Notes: generated by a model not told the origin, from the letters alone. Positions 1-9,879 are shown, numbered from the stretch's first letter. The stretch is 64,000 nucleotides of DNA from Arthrobacter sp. MYb227 (GCF_002975435.1 NZ_PCPT01000001.1:496001-560000); one strand, 5' to 3'. Program-made: numbers and translations.

Positions 1-1
1 G

Positions 2-214
2 GGAGTGACTCCACAAGCTCAGGGAACCGGTCTGGGGAAAGCGCTAACGCTTGCCGGGATTAGGCATCTGAACTCTAAGGGCCTAGAAGCGTTGATGCTG
101 TATGTGGATGCGGATAACACCGCCGCCGTCTCGCTCTACCGCAAGCTAGGTTTCACCAGGTGGGATGTCGATGTCATGTACGCCCCAGCAACCGGAACTG
201 ATTCGGTAGAGTAG
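2..214 (+). CDS. mshD: Mycothiol synthase, C-terminal end (partial)
   Basis: This is the last 70 or so residues of a GNAT acetyltransferase; the gene begins before the window. The segment [16 protein letters not shown] is the acetyl-CoA-binding motif A, and [19 protein letters not shown] is the typical MshD tail. MshD puts the acetyl group on the cysteinyl amine in the last step of mycothiol synthesis, in the cytoplasm of actinobacteria. The assignment is from family resemblance of the tail only. The gene ends at a TAG and is followed by a hairpin that probably terminates its transcript, so ppk downstream is likely a separate unit. Confidence 0.8.
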   Translation, partial: GVTPQAQGTGLGKALTLAGIRHLNSKGLEALMLYVDADNTAAVSLYRKLGFTRWDVDVMYAPATGTDSVE

Positions 215-228
215 AACTATCGACGCAC

Positions 229-277
229 AGCCGCGTATCCGTCGGTAATTCCGCGAGATACGCGGCTTGCTTCTGTT
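229..277 (+). terminator. Probable terminator of mshD
   Basis: Arms AGCCGCGTATC (229-239) and GATACGCGGCT (257-267) form an 11-bp stem with a 17-base loop, followed by a T-rich stretch. Confidence 0.6.
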
Positions 278-382
278 ATCCGGACAGAAAGATCATTTTT
301 CTTACGCCGGCACGTAACATCACAGCACTAATTTTCAGCACCAGATAGCTCGCCACCACCCGAACGACCTAGGGGCATATTG

Positions 383-2596
383 ATGGATCCGCAACCAGCC
401 ACCTCCTCCTTGGGAATAACCGATGTGCCAGCGGCACGCGCCACCCAAGACCGCATTGAGCTACCGGACTTTGAACCCGCGGCGCTTCCGGACGGTGATT
501 TTGCCGATGATAGGTTCCTTGACCGCGAACTGAGCTGGCTACACTTCAACGCCCGCGTGCTAGAACTTGCCGAAGACCCGGAGCTCGCCTTACTCGAACG
601 GGTAAATTTCCTCTCGATCTTCTCCTCAAATCTCGATGAGTTCTTCATGGTCCGCGTCGCAGGACTCAAACGCCGCATCGCCACCGGGCTTGCGGTGCCC
701 TCGGCGGCCGGCATGAACCCGGTAGATCAGTTGGAAATGATCCTTGCCGATGCCCATGCCCTGCAGCTACGTCATGCACAGGTTTTCGCCGAGCAGGTAC
801 GCCCCGCCCTCGAAGCGGAAAAGATCTTGCTCACCAGCTGGGAAGAGCTCGACGAGCGTGCCCAGAACGAGCTGCATCGTTGGTTCATCAACCAGGTCTT
901 CCCCATTCTGACCCCGCTGGCGGTGGACCCGGCGCACCCCTTCCCCTATATTTCCGGACTGTCGCTCAACCTAGCCGTGGTGGTGCGCAACCCGGTATCA
1001 GGCAAGGAACTTTTTGCCCGACTCAAGGTCCCGGACACCATGCCCCGGTTGATCTCCGTCGATGGCCCGCGTGCCGGAAATACCGCTGGACGCGTCGCCC
1101 GCTTTGTCACCCTCGAAGATGTCATCGCCCAACACCTCGAATACCTCTTTGCCGGCATGGAAATTGTTGAGCATCATTTCTTCCGGGTCACCCGCAATGA
1201 GGACCTTGAGGTTGAGGAAGACGATGCGGAAAATCTACTCCAGGCGTTGGAGAAGGAACTGCTGCGTCGTCGTTTCGGTCCCCCGGTACGACTTGAGGTA
1301 GTAGACGATATTGCCCCGAATATTCGTGCCTTGCTGGTACGGGAACTTGGGGTTGAAGAAGACGAGGTATTTGCGCTGCCTTCACCGCTGGATTTGCGTG
1401 GGCTGGGTGTGATCGCCAATATTGACCGCGCCGACCTGCATTACCCCAAGCAGCTGGCTCATACGTCCCGCTACCTCAATGAGTCGGAAACCTCTAAGGC
1501 AGCAAACGTCTTTGCGGCAATGCGCCGCCGGGATATCTTGCTCCATCACCCCTACGATTCGTTCTCCACCTCCGTTCAGGCGTTCTTGGAGCAGGCGGCA
1601 AACGATCCAAAGGTCATGGCCATTAAGCAGACCTTGTACCGCACCAGTGGCGATTCTCCGATCGTCGATGCGCTGATTGATGCCGCCGAATCCGGTAAAC
1701 AGGTTCTCGCCCTGGTGGAAATTAAAGCCAGATTCGACGAGCAAGCAAATATCTCCTGGGCGCGGAAGCTCGAGCAGGCGGGCGTGCACGTTGTCTATGG
1801 GATCGTCGGGCTCAAAACCCACTCCAAGCTCTCCTTGGTGATCCGTCGCGAGGGCGATAAGCTACGTCGTTATTGCCACATTGGCACCGGCAATTATCAT
1901 CCACGCACTGCCCGCTACTACGAGGATCTGGGCCTGTTGACCAGCGATGACCAGGTGGGTGAGGATCTTTCCCACCTGTTCAACCAGCTCTCCGGCTACG
2001 CACCACGCTCAACGTTTAAACGCCTGTTGGTGGCACCGCGTTCGCTGCGGTCGGGGCTGATCGATCGGATCGAAGCGGAAATCGCTAACCGCAAGGCAGG
2101 TCTTGCCGCCCGCGTGGTCATCAAGGTGAACTCGATGGTTGATGAGGCAATTATCGATGCACTGTATCGTGCCAGCCAGGCCGGGGTTTCGGTCGATGTG
2201 ATCGTGCGTGGCATCTGTGCGCTGCGTCCGGGCATTGCCGGGCTGAGTGAAAATATTCGGGTTCGCTCGGTGCTTGGCCGTTTCCTTGAGCACTCACGCG
2301 TGTTCATGTTTGCCAATGCCGGTACGCCGATTGTGTACATTGGTTCGGCGGATATGATGCACCGTAATCTTGACCGCCGTGTTGAAGCCCTTGTCTCGCT
2401 CAGTAGCCATGAAGATATTGCGGAGCTGGTGACGCTTCTTGACCGTTATATGGATGCGGGAACGGCAAGCTGGCATCTTGATTCGGATGGCGATTGGACG
2501 CGTCACCACAAGGATGAAAATGGTGCACCGCTTGAAGATATTCAATCTTGGTTACTTGAATCCCGGGCCCGTCAGCGTACGGCAGTGAGGCGCTAG
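383..2596 (+). CDS. ppk: Polyphosphate kinase 1
   Basis: The enzyme reversibly transfers the gamma phosphate of ATP to inorganic polyphosphate. The protein is about 737 residues, close to the family length. Near the N-terminus [19 protein letters not shown] is the PPK1 N domain. The catalytic histidine region is [19 protein letters not shown], and the second histidine motif region is [17 protein letters not shown]. An AGGGG ribosome site at 371-375 lies 7 bases before the ATG at 383; a TTG three bases earlier is less likely. The Nudix/phosphatase gene starts 11 bases after the stop, so the two probably share a transcript, as is common in actinobacteria. Confidence 0.96.
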   Translation: MDPQPATSSLGITDVPAARATQDRIELPDFEPAALPDGDFADDRFLDRELSWLHFNARVLELAEDPELALLERVNFLSIFSSNLDEFFMVRVAGLKRRIATGLAVPSAAGMNPVDQLEMILADAHALQLRHAQVFAEQVRPALEAEKILLTSWEELDERAQNELHRWFINQVFPILTPLAVDPAHPFPYISGLSLNLAVVVRNPVSGKELFARLKVPDTMPRLISVDGPRAGNTAGRVARFVTLEDVIAQHLEYLFAGMEIVEHHFFRVTRNEDLEVEEDDAENLLQALEKELLRRRFGPPVRLEVVDDIAPNIRALLVRELGVEEDEVFALPSPLDLRGLGVIANIDRADLHYPKQLAHTSRYLNESETSKAANVFAAMRRRDILLHHPYDSFSTSVQAFLEQAANDPKVMAIKQTLYRTSGDSPIVDALIDAAESGKQVLALVEIKARFDEQANISWARKLEQAGVHVVYGIVGLKTHSKLSLVIRREGDKLRRYCHIGTGNYHPRTARYYEDLGLLTSDDQVGEDLSHLFNQLSGYAPRSTFKRLLVAPRSLRSGLIDRIEAEIANRKAGLAARVVIKVNSMVDEAIIDALYRASQAGVSVDVIVRGICALRPGIAGLSENIRVRSVLGRFLEHSRVFMFANAGTPIVYIGSADMMHRNLDRRVEALVSLSSHEDIAELVTLLDRYMDAGTASWHLDSDGDWTRHHKDENGAPLEDIQSWLLESRARQRTAVRR

Positions 2597-2606
2597 AAAG
2601 GTGCAC

Positions 2607-3566
2607 ATGCTTCGCTCCAGCGATCCCGTTGAGGTTCGTGAGGGTTCCTTTGCCGTTGAGGCCGCCGGTGCCATTATTTGGCGTATCACCTCCGGTGAAC
2701 TCGAGGTGCTGATGATTCACCGAGAACGTTACAACGATTGGTCCTGGCCCAAGGGCAAAATCGACACCGGTGAAACGATGCCCGAGTGTGCAACCCGTGA
2801 GGTCTTTGAAGAGGTGGGACTCGATATTGAGTTGGGTATCCCACTTCCGGCTATGACATACCAAGTCGGTTCCGGGATGAAGGTTGTCTATTATTGGGCG
2901 GCCAAGTCCCCTGGCACACCGGCGGTTCCAGATGGTAAAGAGACCGATGCCGTGCGTTGGTGTTCGCCGAAGATGGCCGCCAAATGGATTTCAAATCCGG
3001 GTGATCTTGAACCCTTGCAGGCGTTGGTTGCGGAACACACGGCAGGGCGGCTTGATACGGTGCCATTCTTGGTGTTGCGTCATGCCAAGGCCAAGCCACG
3101 TTCGAATTGGACCCGTGAAGAAGGTAAGCGGCCGCTTGCCGCCACCGGGCAGCGTCAAGCACTCGCCGTGGCGAGGCTTCTTGACGCATGGCGTCCGGCA
3201 AAGGTTGCCTCGAGCCCGTGGACTCGTTGTGTGCAGACTATTACCCCGTATGTGAAGCAGCAGCACTTCACGCTTAAACTTATCAATGCGATTACCGAAC
3301 ATGAGGCAACACGCAATCCCCAAAAGGCGCGTAAGGCAGTGGCGAAGCTCCTTGATAAGCGTCGCTCACAGGCGGTGTGCACGCATCGCCCGGTGCTGCC
3401 GCTGATGATCGATGAATTGGCTGCGCGGCTTCGAGATTCTTTGGTGAAGTTTCTTCCCGATGCTGACCCGTATCTTCGTCCCGGTGCACTCATAGTTGTT
3501 CACCAACCAGCCTCCGGCAAGGGAAAACTCGTCTCGGTGGAAGTTTACGACGCTTTTGAGGACTAA
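2607..3566 (+). CDS. Nudix hydrolase fused to histidine phosphatase (MutT1-like)
   Basis: The protein has two domains. The N-terminal half holds the Nudix box, GETMPECATREVFEEVG, with all the metal-binding acidic residues. The C-terminal half begins with VLRHAKAKPRSNW, the RHG-type phosphohistidine motif of histidine phosphatases, and carries a second conserved histidine near THRPVLP. This order matches mycobacterial MutT1, which degrades 8-oxo-dGTP and diadenosine polyphosphates; the substrate here is inferred. GAAAGG at 2595-2600 supports the ATG at 2607 over the in-frame GTG at 2601. It sits directly behind ppk. Confidence 0.9.
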   Translation: MLRSSDPVEVREGSFAVEAAGAIIWRITSGELEVLMIHRERYNDWSWPKGKIDTGETMPECATREVFEEVGLDIELGIPLPAMTYQVGSGMKVVYYWAAKSPGTPAVPDGKETDAVRWCSPKMAAKWISNPGDLEPLQALVAEHTAGRLDTVPFLVLRHAKAKPRSNWTREEGKRPLAATGQRQALAVARLLDAWRPAKVASSPWTRCVQTITPYVKQQHFTLKLINAITEHEATRNPQKARKAVAKLLDKRRSQAVCTHRPVLPLMIDELAARLRDSLVKFLPDADPYLRPGALIVVHQPASGKGKLVSVEVYDAFED

Positions 3567-3672
3567 CTTCTGCCACTGGCGAGGTACTCGCGGTAGGCTC
3601 GAAGTAGGTACTAAATCACTTCTTGAGTAGTGCCAGCTGAATCTGTACTTCGCGATATGCAAGGAGCGCATT

Positions 3673-3999
3673 ATGGTCGAGAATAATCACGGCACCGTCG
3701 TTCAAAAGATTGCTCATCAGGGACTGCGTCTTGATCACGATTCCGACCGTGGCCGCTACAGCCTGTGGCATGGTGCTACCTATGTGGGATTCTTGGGCTA
3801 CCAGCTCGACGGGGATGTTGCCACGCTGCAACACACCATCATTAACGAGGAGTACGGCCGACGTGGGTATGCCCGAGCACTTGTCACATTGGTGCTCGAG
3901 GATCTTCAAAAGAAGCACGTGAAGATCATCCCCGAATGCTCCTACGTGCAGGATTATCTGCGCCGTTACCCGGAATACCACGAGATGCTCGCCGGATAG
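3673..3999 (+). CDS. Small GNAT-fold acetyltransferase (COG2388 type)
   Basis: This 108-residue protein resembles the short single-domain GNAT group of COG2388. The segment NEEYGRRGYARALVTLVLEDL is the acetyl-CoA loop, and ECSYVQDYLRRYPEYHEML is the typical end, where a conserved cysteine and tyrosine sit. The substrate of this group is not established. AAGGAG lies just before the ATG. It is a single gene between the ppk unit and the GntR operon. Confidence 0.8.
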   Translation: MVENNHGTVVQKIAHQGLRLDHDSDRGRYSLWHGATYVGFLGYQLDGDVATLQHTIINEEYGRRGYARALVTLVLEDLQKKHVKIIPECSYVQDYLRRYPEYHEMLAG

Positions 4000-4055
4000 T
4001 ACGCGCTAAAAAGACTGCTTTCCGCCACGCAATACCGCGCGGCACGCACCCTTTA

Positions 4056-4103
4056 GATTGAACTTTGTCTCAATGAGTTGATACATTGATACAAAGTTCA
4101 ATC
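4056..4103 (+). promoter_or_regulatory. 20-bp inverted repeat, putative GntR (YtrA-type) operator
   Basis: Left arm 4056-4075 (GATTGAACTTTGTCTCAATG) and right arm 4084-4103 are reverse complements with one mismatch, around an 8-base spacer. The first 13 bases of each arm match perfectly. A plausible promoter, TTGAAC at 4058-4063 and TACATT at 4082-4087, lies inside the repeat, so a bound dimer would block it. It sits 15 bases before the first gene of an operon that encodes its own GntR regulator, which suggests autoregulation. Confidence 0.75.
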
Positions 4104-4118
4104 CAGGGGGACTATTCG

Positions 4119-5963
4119 ATGACCTATTTCGCCTCGACCATGACGGGCGTTGCGCTGTCGGCGGGATTCATTTTCCTACTGCTGCGCATCTTTTCTAGCA
4201 ATTCGCACCAGAACAATCGGGCCCGGAATATCTCGAGCCATGCATTTTGGACGGCCGTCATCGCCTTCTTCGCCAGCGGTGTGAACGGATTAAGCAACCT
4301 CTGGGCGCTACCTAGCTTCACCACGTACGGCGAATCCAACTGGGAAAACCGCGTCATGCATGCGGCAGCCCCCGGCCTCTGGCTTGGCATCATCTACCTC
4401 ATCGGACAATTCACCTGGCCCAGGCACCTACAACCGGTCCGCTCGGCCTCTCTTGAGGTACGCAGCGCCAAGGCACTGATCCCCACATACCTTGCCGGGT
4501 TACTGCTGATCGTTACCCTGCTGAGCTCGGTGGCCATCGGCTTTGCCTGGAACGATGCCGGGGCGGCACATCGGACCGGCATCGACCAGTCCAGCAGCTA
4601 TATCAGTGACTACGAAACCGATGATTTTGGAAATCCCGTCGACGAACAGGGCAATCCCATCGACCCGAGCCGCTTCGATGAGGACGGATACCTCATCGTC
4701 GAAGCAGACCAAGAATATGTTTCCAACATCGACGGGGCGCGTCCGGGCGATCAGGTCGGCCCATATCTTGCCGGTGGCCTAGCGCTGATGATGCTCAGCG
4801 TCGTGGCCGTCACAGCCACGGTGGCACACCGCCCACCCCTACAAACCTTGAGCACCGAAGAAAACGACATCCTGCGGCGGATCTGGATCAACCGGCTACT
4901 GCGCACCGCCATCATTGTGAGCGCGGGGTTCGGCTCCATGGCTCTGCAATATATGGGTCAGGCCGCCAGCGATCGTGCGACCTGGGCCGTTGCCCAAGAC
5001 CCGGATACCAGCTACCAGTTTTCCGATTCTGGATTGAGTGTCAATTGGCTGCTGGGAAGTGGGAGCCTGTGGATGGTAGTCATCGTGCTGGCCATGGCCT
5101 TTTGGGCACCACCGCGGCTTCCCCACGAACTTTCCGACACCCCGCGCACCGATGCTCCGAACTCGGCAAGCTATTCCAAGGCTCGCGATTTCCTGCTGCT
5201 GATTCAGGGAACGCTCCTGGTGGCGATCGTCATTGCAGGTGTCATGCCCTCGTGGTCGACCACGAGCTCTGAGACCTCACAGGTTTGGCAGGTCACCGAG
5301 GTGGATGGGGAAACCGTTGAAGAACTCGTGCACTCCTCCGGGCCACAATTCCTCGATGAACTTCCGGGGGCGACCTTCACTCTTGCGGTAATGGTCGGCG
5401 CCTATCTCCTCCTTCATTTGCTGGGCAACTATGTCATCAGACGCCGCTTGGGCGACTCGACGCCGGTCGATGTTCCCTTCAAGAACCTATTGCCGCGCTG
5501 GTTCCTGATCGTTGTTGCACTCGCGGTGGGAACCGGCCTTGTCTTTACTGCTTCGTACTTACTCAGCGCACCGAGCGAAAACAAGCAAGCGGCAGACTGG
5601 GCGCTGGCTCTCCTGGCAGTAACCGCCCTCCTGGCCTGGTTGCTGTACCGCGCCGCGGCACGCAGGGAAGCGTTGAAGGGGGCTAGTGCCTACGAAGATT
5701 TCCAGATCCGCGTCATCATTGCCCACCGTGGGGCCCGGATATTCGCTGGCACCTCGTTGTTCGTCGCTGCCATGATGTCCAGCAGTAATCTCTGGACACC
5801 CAACCGTTACGCCGATTATATGGACACCTACAACAGCATGGGTCCTTCTGGTGTGCAGGTGGCCCTGATCACTGTCGGTCTGACCCTATGCTTCCTGCCG
5901 GCATCAACCGCAACGATTCCCGCTAGCTTCGGCCAGCAACCAGCAGACCGGCAGCACACATGA
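4119..5963 (+). CDS. Large polytopic membrane protein, paralogue A
   Basis: I do not recognise a family with known function. The 614-residue protein has about 12-13 hydrophobic segments. It is clearly paralogous to the gene at 6394: both share HAFWTA.IAFFASG, PGLWLG and GQFTWPRHLQPVR, WINRLLRT, ARDFLLL, and a C-terminal block LKGASAxEDxxIRV with AHRGAR. Between helices 4 and 5 an acidic loop contains NPVDEQGNPID, the counterpart of NPIDEWG in the paralogue. AGGGGG at 4105-4110 lies 8 bases before the ATG, which makes this start better than the upstream TTG at 4086. The stop overlaps the GntR start in ATGA. Transport, sensing or envelope roles are all possible. Confidence 0.8.
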   Translation: MTYFASTMTGVALSAGFIFLLLRIFSSNSHQNNRARNISSHAFWTAVIAFFASGVNGLSNLWALPSFTTYGESNWENRVMHAAAPGLWLGIIYLIGQFTWPRHLQPVRSASLEVRSAKALIPTYLAGLLLIVTLLSSVAIGFAWNDAGAAHRTGIDQSSSYISDYETDDFGNPVDEQGNPIDPSRFDEDGYLIVEADQEYVSNIDGARPGDQVGPYLAGGLALMMLSVVAVTATVAHRPPLQTLSTEENDILRRIWINRLLRTAIIVSAGFGSMALQYMGQAASDRATWAVAQDPDTSYQFSDSGLSVNWLLGSGSLWMVVIVLAMAFWAPPRLPHELSDTPRTDAPNSASYSKARDFLLLIQGTLLVAIVIAGVMPSWSTTSSETSQVWQVTEVDGETVEELVHSSGPQFLDELPGATFTLAVMVGAYLLLHLLGNYVIRRRLGDSTPVDVPFKNLLPRWFLIVVALAVGTGLVFTASYLLSAPSENKQAADWALALLAVTALLAWLLYRAAARREALKGASAYEDFQIRVIIAHRGARIFAGTSLFVAAMMSSSNLWTPNRYADYMDTYNSMGPSGVQVALITVGLTLCFLPASTATIPASFGQQPADRQHT

Positions 5964-6397
5964 GCGCCCTGATCACCGTCGATCTACGTGATGCAACTCC
6001 CCCATACGAACAGATCCGCGCCCAAGTCGCTTCGCTGATCGCTGTGGGACAGCTGACCGACGGCGCCCGGCTGCCCACGGTACGCGCGCTGGCCTCGGAC
6101 CTCGGCGTGGCCACCGGCACCGTGGCCCGCGCCTACAAGGAACTTGAAACAGCTGGCCTCATCGAAAGCCGCCGCCGACTGGGCACCGTGGTGACTCATA
6201 AATCCAGCTCGGCCACGCAAACCGCGGCTTCACCGCTTGAAGCAATGCTTGATGAGCTGATCAACCAGTCTCGGGCCTCGGGCGTCGCGGATGAAACCCT
6301 GCTGTCCTTGGTACGCGGACGGATGGGCACACTTAAACCGCCTGTGCCAGAGCCACCCTCTACCAAACCGACAAACACCCCCAGGAGTTCCGAATGA
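5960..6397 (+). CDS. GntR-family regulator, YtrA subfamily
   Basis: The N-terminal 75 residues are a winged helix-turn-helix: PPYEQIRAQVASLIAVGQL, then LPTVRALASDLGVATGTVARAYKELETAGLIESRRRLGT. The effector part is short (about 70 residues), which is the mark of the YtrA subfamily; these regulators usually repress neighbouring transport genes and respond to envelope stress or antibiotics. Here the partners are two large membrane proteins, not an ABC transporter. ATGA overlaps join it to the gene before and the gene after, so the three are translationally coupled. It probably binds the inverted repeat at 4056-4103. Confidence 0.92.
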   Translation: MSALITVDLRDATPPYEQIRAQVASLIAVGQLTDGARLPTVRALASDLGVATGTVARAYKELETAGLIESRRRLGTVVTHKSSSATQTAASPLEAMLDELINQSRASGVADETLLSLVRGRMGTLKPPVPEPPSTKPTNTPRSSE

Positions 6398-8244
6398 CCG
6401 GCGCAGCAACCACCATCGGTATCGGCCTAGCGATTTCGGCGGCACTGCTCTACATGCTGTTGCGCTTTGTGGTGGCCACACCGAAATCCGCCAACGTCAT
6501 CGAAGCCGTCTCACAACACGCCTTTTGGACGGCCCTGATTGCATTCTTCGCCAGCGGCACCTCGGGACTTGCAAATCTGTGGGCCAATCCGGACCCACAG
6601 GCATCCGCCCCGGCGGATGTGACCGCCATGATCATGCATGCGGCGTCCCCCGGTCTCTGGCTTGGTGTTGTTTATGTCTTGGGACAATTCACCTGGCCCC
6701 GGCACCTGCAACCGGTGCGCCAGGCGTCCTTGGAGGTGCGCAGCGTCAAGGATGCCATTCCCAGAGCGTTGGCCGCGGTGCTCCTTGGCTGCGTAGCACT
6801 GAGCACCGTAGCGGTCATCGCCGCGTGGAACGATCCAGGAGCTCCAAGCCGGGCCCGCGTCGATCAGGCAGATCTTTCAGCACCGTGGGACGGCAGCCGG
6901 GACGAATACGGAAACCCCATCGACGAATGGGGATATGTCATGAGCCAAGATGAGGTTGATGCCGCCGAAAATTGGACGCCACCGGAGGAACTTGAACCGG
7001 CAGCGGAGATTACCGGCACCAAGCCCGGTTCCGAGGTCGGTCCGTGGATGCTCGGCGGCCTGGCACTTGTGGTGGTTGCCTGCGCAAGCGCAGCGACGAT
7101 CATTATCCGGCGACCTCCATTACAGTCCTTGGACGAGGAAGATAACAAGATCCTGCGCGCTACCTGGATCAACCGACTACTGCGCACCGGCACCTTTGTC
7201 GTCGCCGGATTCGGTGCCGCGTCCCTCGCCTACGTTGCCGAAGGAATCCGGGCCCGCAGCGAATGGGAACACTCAACACCTGAAACAGGGTTTGCGATTT
7301 CTCGCGAGGCAGAGTCGCTGGCCAATCTACTCACCGGCTCCAGCACCCTGTTCATGCTCCTGCTGGTTATCGCGTTGCTCGCTTGGAAGCCACCGCGACT
7401 CACCAATGTTGCCAGCCGGTACCGTCTCAGTGCGGCATATCCTTCCATCGGCTACATCCGCGCCCGCGACTTCTTGCTCCTGACTCAGGGCGTGGGCCTC
7501 GTGTTCGTGGCGGTGTTGTTCAGTATCTTCGGGCTGCTGGGTACCCGTAACACCTTCAGCATGAGCTCAGCGGTTGAGGTATCCCCCGATAGCGGCCCGC
7601 TGCCGAGCGATGAATCACCTTGGATGACCAGGCTCGATGCGGCTGCCCGGTTGGATGAACTATCTCTTTACCTCGGACTGCTGGCTTGCGCGGCAGTCGC
7701 CTACCTACTGGTCCAATTACTTGCCACATTCATCATCCAGCGCCGTTTGGGTAGCACCACCCCGTTGGCCGAACCCCGTACCGCTTTACTACCAGCGTGG
7801 TTCGTCGTGCTGATCTGTGGTGCTCTGGCAACGGTGTTCACCGCGGGCACCAATTTCGTCATCTACGCCGCCGAACAGAACCGCATCGCCATACTCTGGG
7901 TAGGTGCAACCATCCTGATCACCGCGGTATTGGCTGTACTACTTTACCGCTGTGCTGCGCGCCGTCCGGTGCTCAAGGGTGCCAGCGCTCGGGAGGATCT
8001 AGAGATCCGGGTTCTTGTTGCCCACCGCGGGGCACGCCTACTGGCTGGGGTGTCGTTGATCGCCGCAGGCCTTCTGGCCAATGAGGACTTCATGGCTCTG
8101 GAGATTTCCCGGAGCGAGGGTGGCCAGAATGGTTTCCAGATCACCTGCATGGTGCTGGGTATTGCCATGTGCTTCTTGCCTGCCTCAACTACTTATTCAC
8201 GCCGCGCGGCAAAAACCCGCCCTTCGGTATCTAGCGACGCGTAA
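6394..8244 (+). CDS. Large polytopic membrane protein, paralogue B
   Basis: This 616-residue protein is the paralogue of the one at 4119 and has the same helix pattern and conserved blocks: HAFWTALIAFFASG, GQFTWPRHLQPVR, TWINRLLRT, ARDFLLLTQG, LYRCAARRPVLKGASARED and CFLPAST. The extracytoplasmic loops differ most, apart from the shared YGNPIDEWG motif. The pair flanks the GntR gene with 4-base overlaps, so equal production and perhaps a heteromeric complex are likely. No catalytic motif is obvious. Function unknown. Confidence 0.8.
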   Translation: MTGAATTIGIGLAISAALLYMLLRFVVATPKSANVIEAVSQHAFWTALIAFFASGTSGLANLWANPDPQASAPADVTAMIMHAASPGLWLGVVYVLGQFTWPRHLQPVRQASLEVRSVKDAIPRALAAVLLGCVALSTVAVIAAWNDPGAPSRARVDQADLSAPWDGSRDEYGNPIDEWGYVMSQDEVDAAENWTPPEELEPAAEITGTKPGSEVGPWMLGGLALVVVACASAATIIIRRPPLQSLDEEDNKILRATWINRLLRTGTFVVAGFGAASLAYVAEGIRARSEWEHSTPETGFAISREAESLANLLTGSSTLFMLLLVIALLAWKPPRLTNVASRYRLSAAYPSIGYIRARDFLLLTQGVGLVFVAVLFSIFGLLGTRNTFSMSSAVEVSPDSGPLPSDESPWMTRLDAAARLDELSLYLGLLACAAVAYLLVQLLATFIIQRRLGSTTPLAEPRTALLPAWFVVLICGALATVFTAGTNFVIYAAEQNRIAILWVGATILITAVLAVLLYRCAARRPVLKGASAREDLEIRVLVAHRGARLLAGVSLIAAGLLANEDFMALEISRSEGGQNGFQITCMVLGIAMCFLPASTTYSRRAAKTRPSVSSDA

Positions 8245-8277
8245 GAATCCCCGATTCGCCCAAAACTATACGATCAT

Positions 8278-8283
8278 TAGAAT
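8278..8283 (+). promoter_or_regulatory. -10 box, leaderless-type promoter
   Basis: TAGAAT lies exactly 6 bases before the ATG at 8290, so transcription would begin at the start codon. Confidence 0.5.
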
Positions 8284-8289
8284 TGGGGC

Positions 8290-9048
8290 ATGACTCTTAG
8301 CGACCCCACCGCCTCGGCCCTGCCGTCACTGCGTGGCAAACACCTGCCCTGGCTGCTCTTTATCGCGGCGACCGTACTGCTCGGTGCCACCACCATTTTT
8401 GGCATCAACAACTACGCCGCTCTGCCAGATCCCATGCCCACACATTGGGACGCGGCCGGAGAAGCGGATGTTTTTGCGCCAAAGAGCGCTGGCACGGCGT
8501 TCATGCCGCTGATCATCGGCGCCGTGATCCTTGCCTTCTTGGTCTTCGTCTCGGTAGTACTTTCGGCGGTGATTCCGCGCGGTAATGAGCTAAGCACTTG
8601 GAAAAAAGTGCAACGCATTTCAATGGCCCGAGCCACCAACATGCTCATGGGAATCGTTGCCCTAGGACTCTCCGTTGCCGTCTCATCCATGGTTTTTGCC
8701 GGGTGGCAAGCGAAGAACACCGGCACTGTATGGCCCATCGTGATTGGTTCTTCACTGTTGCTGCCGCTCACGCTAGTGTTGTATTGGATGGGGTCACGGT
8801 GGGCCAAACGCCGTGCCGCAGAGCTGGGCATCACCCCCAGCGCGGAAGAAACAGGGGACGATTCCCTGTGGGTTGCGGGGTTCCTCTACAACAACCCCGA
8901 AGATCCGGCCATCATGGTTCCGCAGCGTTCGGGACTCGGTTCGGGTACCACCATCAACGTGGGAAACCCCAAGGGCCGGATCATTGCCACTACTTTCGTG
9001 GTGATCATGAGCGCATTTCCCAGCATTATGCTGCTTCTCTCCAGCTGA
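8290..9048 (+). CDS. DUF1648/DUF5808-type membrane protein
   Basis: The N-terminal half contains INNYAALPDPMPTHWDAAGEADVF, the DUF1648 signature after a first membrane helix. The C-terminal part, FLYNNPEDPAIMVPQR followed by GTTINVGNPKG, matches the DUF5808 type of tail. There are about five membrane helices. Proteins of this kind often sit beside YtrA-type GntR regulators in Firmicutes and actinobacteria (SdpI-like setting), and this one directly follows such an operon, although it has its own promoter-like box. The biochemical role is unknown; a link to immunity or envelope stress is only inferred. Confidence 0.8.
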   Translation: MTLSDPTASALPSLRGKHLPWLLFIAATVLLGATTIFGINNYAALPDPMPTHWDAAGEADVFAPKSAGTAFMPLIIGAVILAFLVFVSVVLSAVIPRGNELSTWKKVQRISMARATNMLMGIVALGLSVAVSSMVFAGWQAKNTGTVWPIVIGSSLLLPLTLVLYWMGSRWAKRRAAELGITPSAEETGDDSLWVAGFLYNNPEDPAIMVPQRSGLGSGTTINVGNPKGRIIATTFVVIMSAFPSIMLLLSS

Positions 9049-9063
9049 TGGGCCCGAGCCGTC

Positions 9064-9069
9064 TAGACT
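9064..9069 (+). promoter_or_regulatory. -10 box, leaderless-type promoter of thyA
   Basis: TAGACT lies exactly 6 bases before the GTG start of thyA at 9076, and no ribosome site is visible. Confidence 0.5.
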
Positions 9070-9075
9070 AATGGG

Positions 9076-9879
9076 GTGACGATTCAAACTCCTTATGAGG
9101 ACCTACTCAAAGAAGTGCTTGCCCATGGCACCCCCAAGGGGGACCGGACAGGCACCGGCACCTTGAGCGTATTTGGCCGCCAAATGCGCTTTGACCTCGC
9201 CGACTCCTTCCCACTGATCACCACCAAACGTGTGCATTTCAAGTCAGTTGCCGTCGAACTGCTCTGGTTCCTGCGTGGAGATTCAAACACCTCCTTCCTG
9301 CGTGAAAATGGCGTGAAAATCTGGGATGAATGGGCCGATGAACAAGGTGAGCTGGGTCCGGTCTATGGAGTGCAGTGGCGTTCTTGGCCCACCGCGGATG
9401 GCCGACACATCGACCAGATTTCTCAGGTCATTGACTCGCTGCGTGAAAACCCAGACTCCCGCCGACACATTGTCTCGGCCTGGAATGTTGCAGAGCTTGA
9501 GAACATGGCGTTGCCGCCCTGCCATGCCTTCTTCCAGTTCTACGTTGCCGATGGCAAGCTTTCCTGCCAGCTCTACCAGCGCAGTGCGGATATGTTCCTT
9601 GGCGTTCCGTTCAACATCGCCTCTTACGCGCTGCTGACGCGCATGATGGCAGACCAGCTGGGTCTGGCACCCGGAGAATTTGTCTGGACCGGTGGAGATA
9701 CCCACATTTACACCAACCACCTAGAGCAGGTCAACGAACAGCTCACCCGTGAGCCGTACCCATACCCGCAGCTACGCATCACGCGTACCCCCGATTCAAT
9801 GTTCGACTACGAACTCGATGACTTCGTGATCGATGACTACCAACACCACCCGACGATTAAGGCCCCCATCGCCGTATGA
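9076..9879 (+). CDS. thyA: Thymidylate synthase
   Basis: The enzyme methylates dUMP to dTMP using methylenetetrahydrofolate. The 267-residue length is typical of the short ThyA form. [20 protein letters not shown] opens the protein; the catalytic cysteine lies in [12 protein letters not shown], and the arginines and [18 protein letters not shown] bind substrate. The start is GTG. The stop overlaps the dfrA start in ATGA, so the dihydrofolate made here is recycled by the coupled next gene. Confidence 0.97.
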   Translation: MTIQTPYEDLLKEVLAHGTPKGDRTGTGTLSVFGRQMRFDLADSFPLITTKRVHFKSVAVELLWFLRGDSNTSFLRENGVKIWDEWADEQGELGPVYGVQWRSWPTADGRHIDQISQVIDSLRENPDSRRHIVSAWNVAELENMALPPCHAFFQFYVADGKLSCQLYQRSADMFLGVPFNIASYALLTRMMADQLGLAPGEFVWTGGDTHIYTNHLEQVNEQLTREPYPYPQLRITRTPDSMFDYELDDFVIDDYQHHPTIKAPIAV

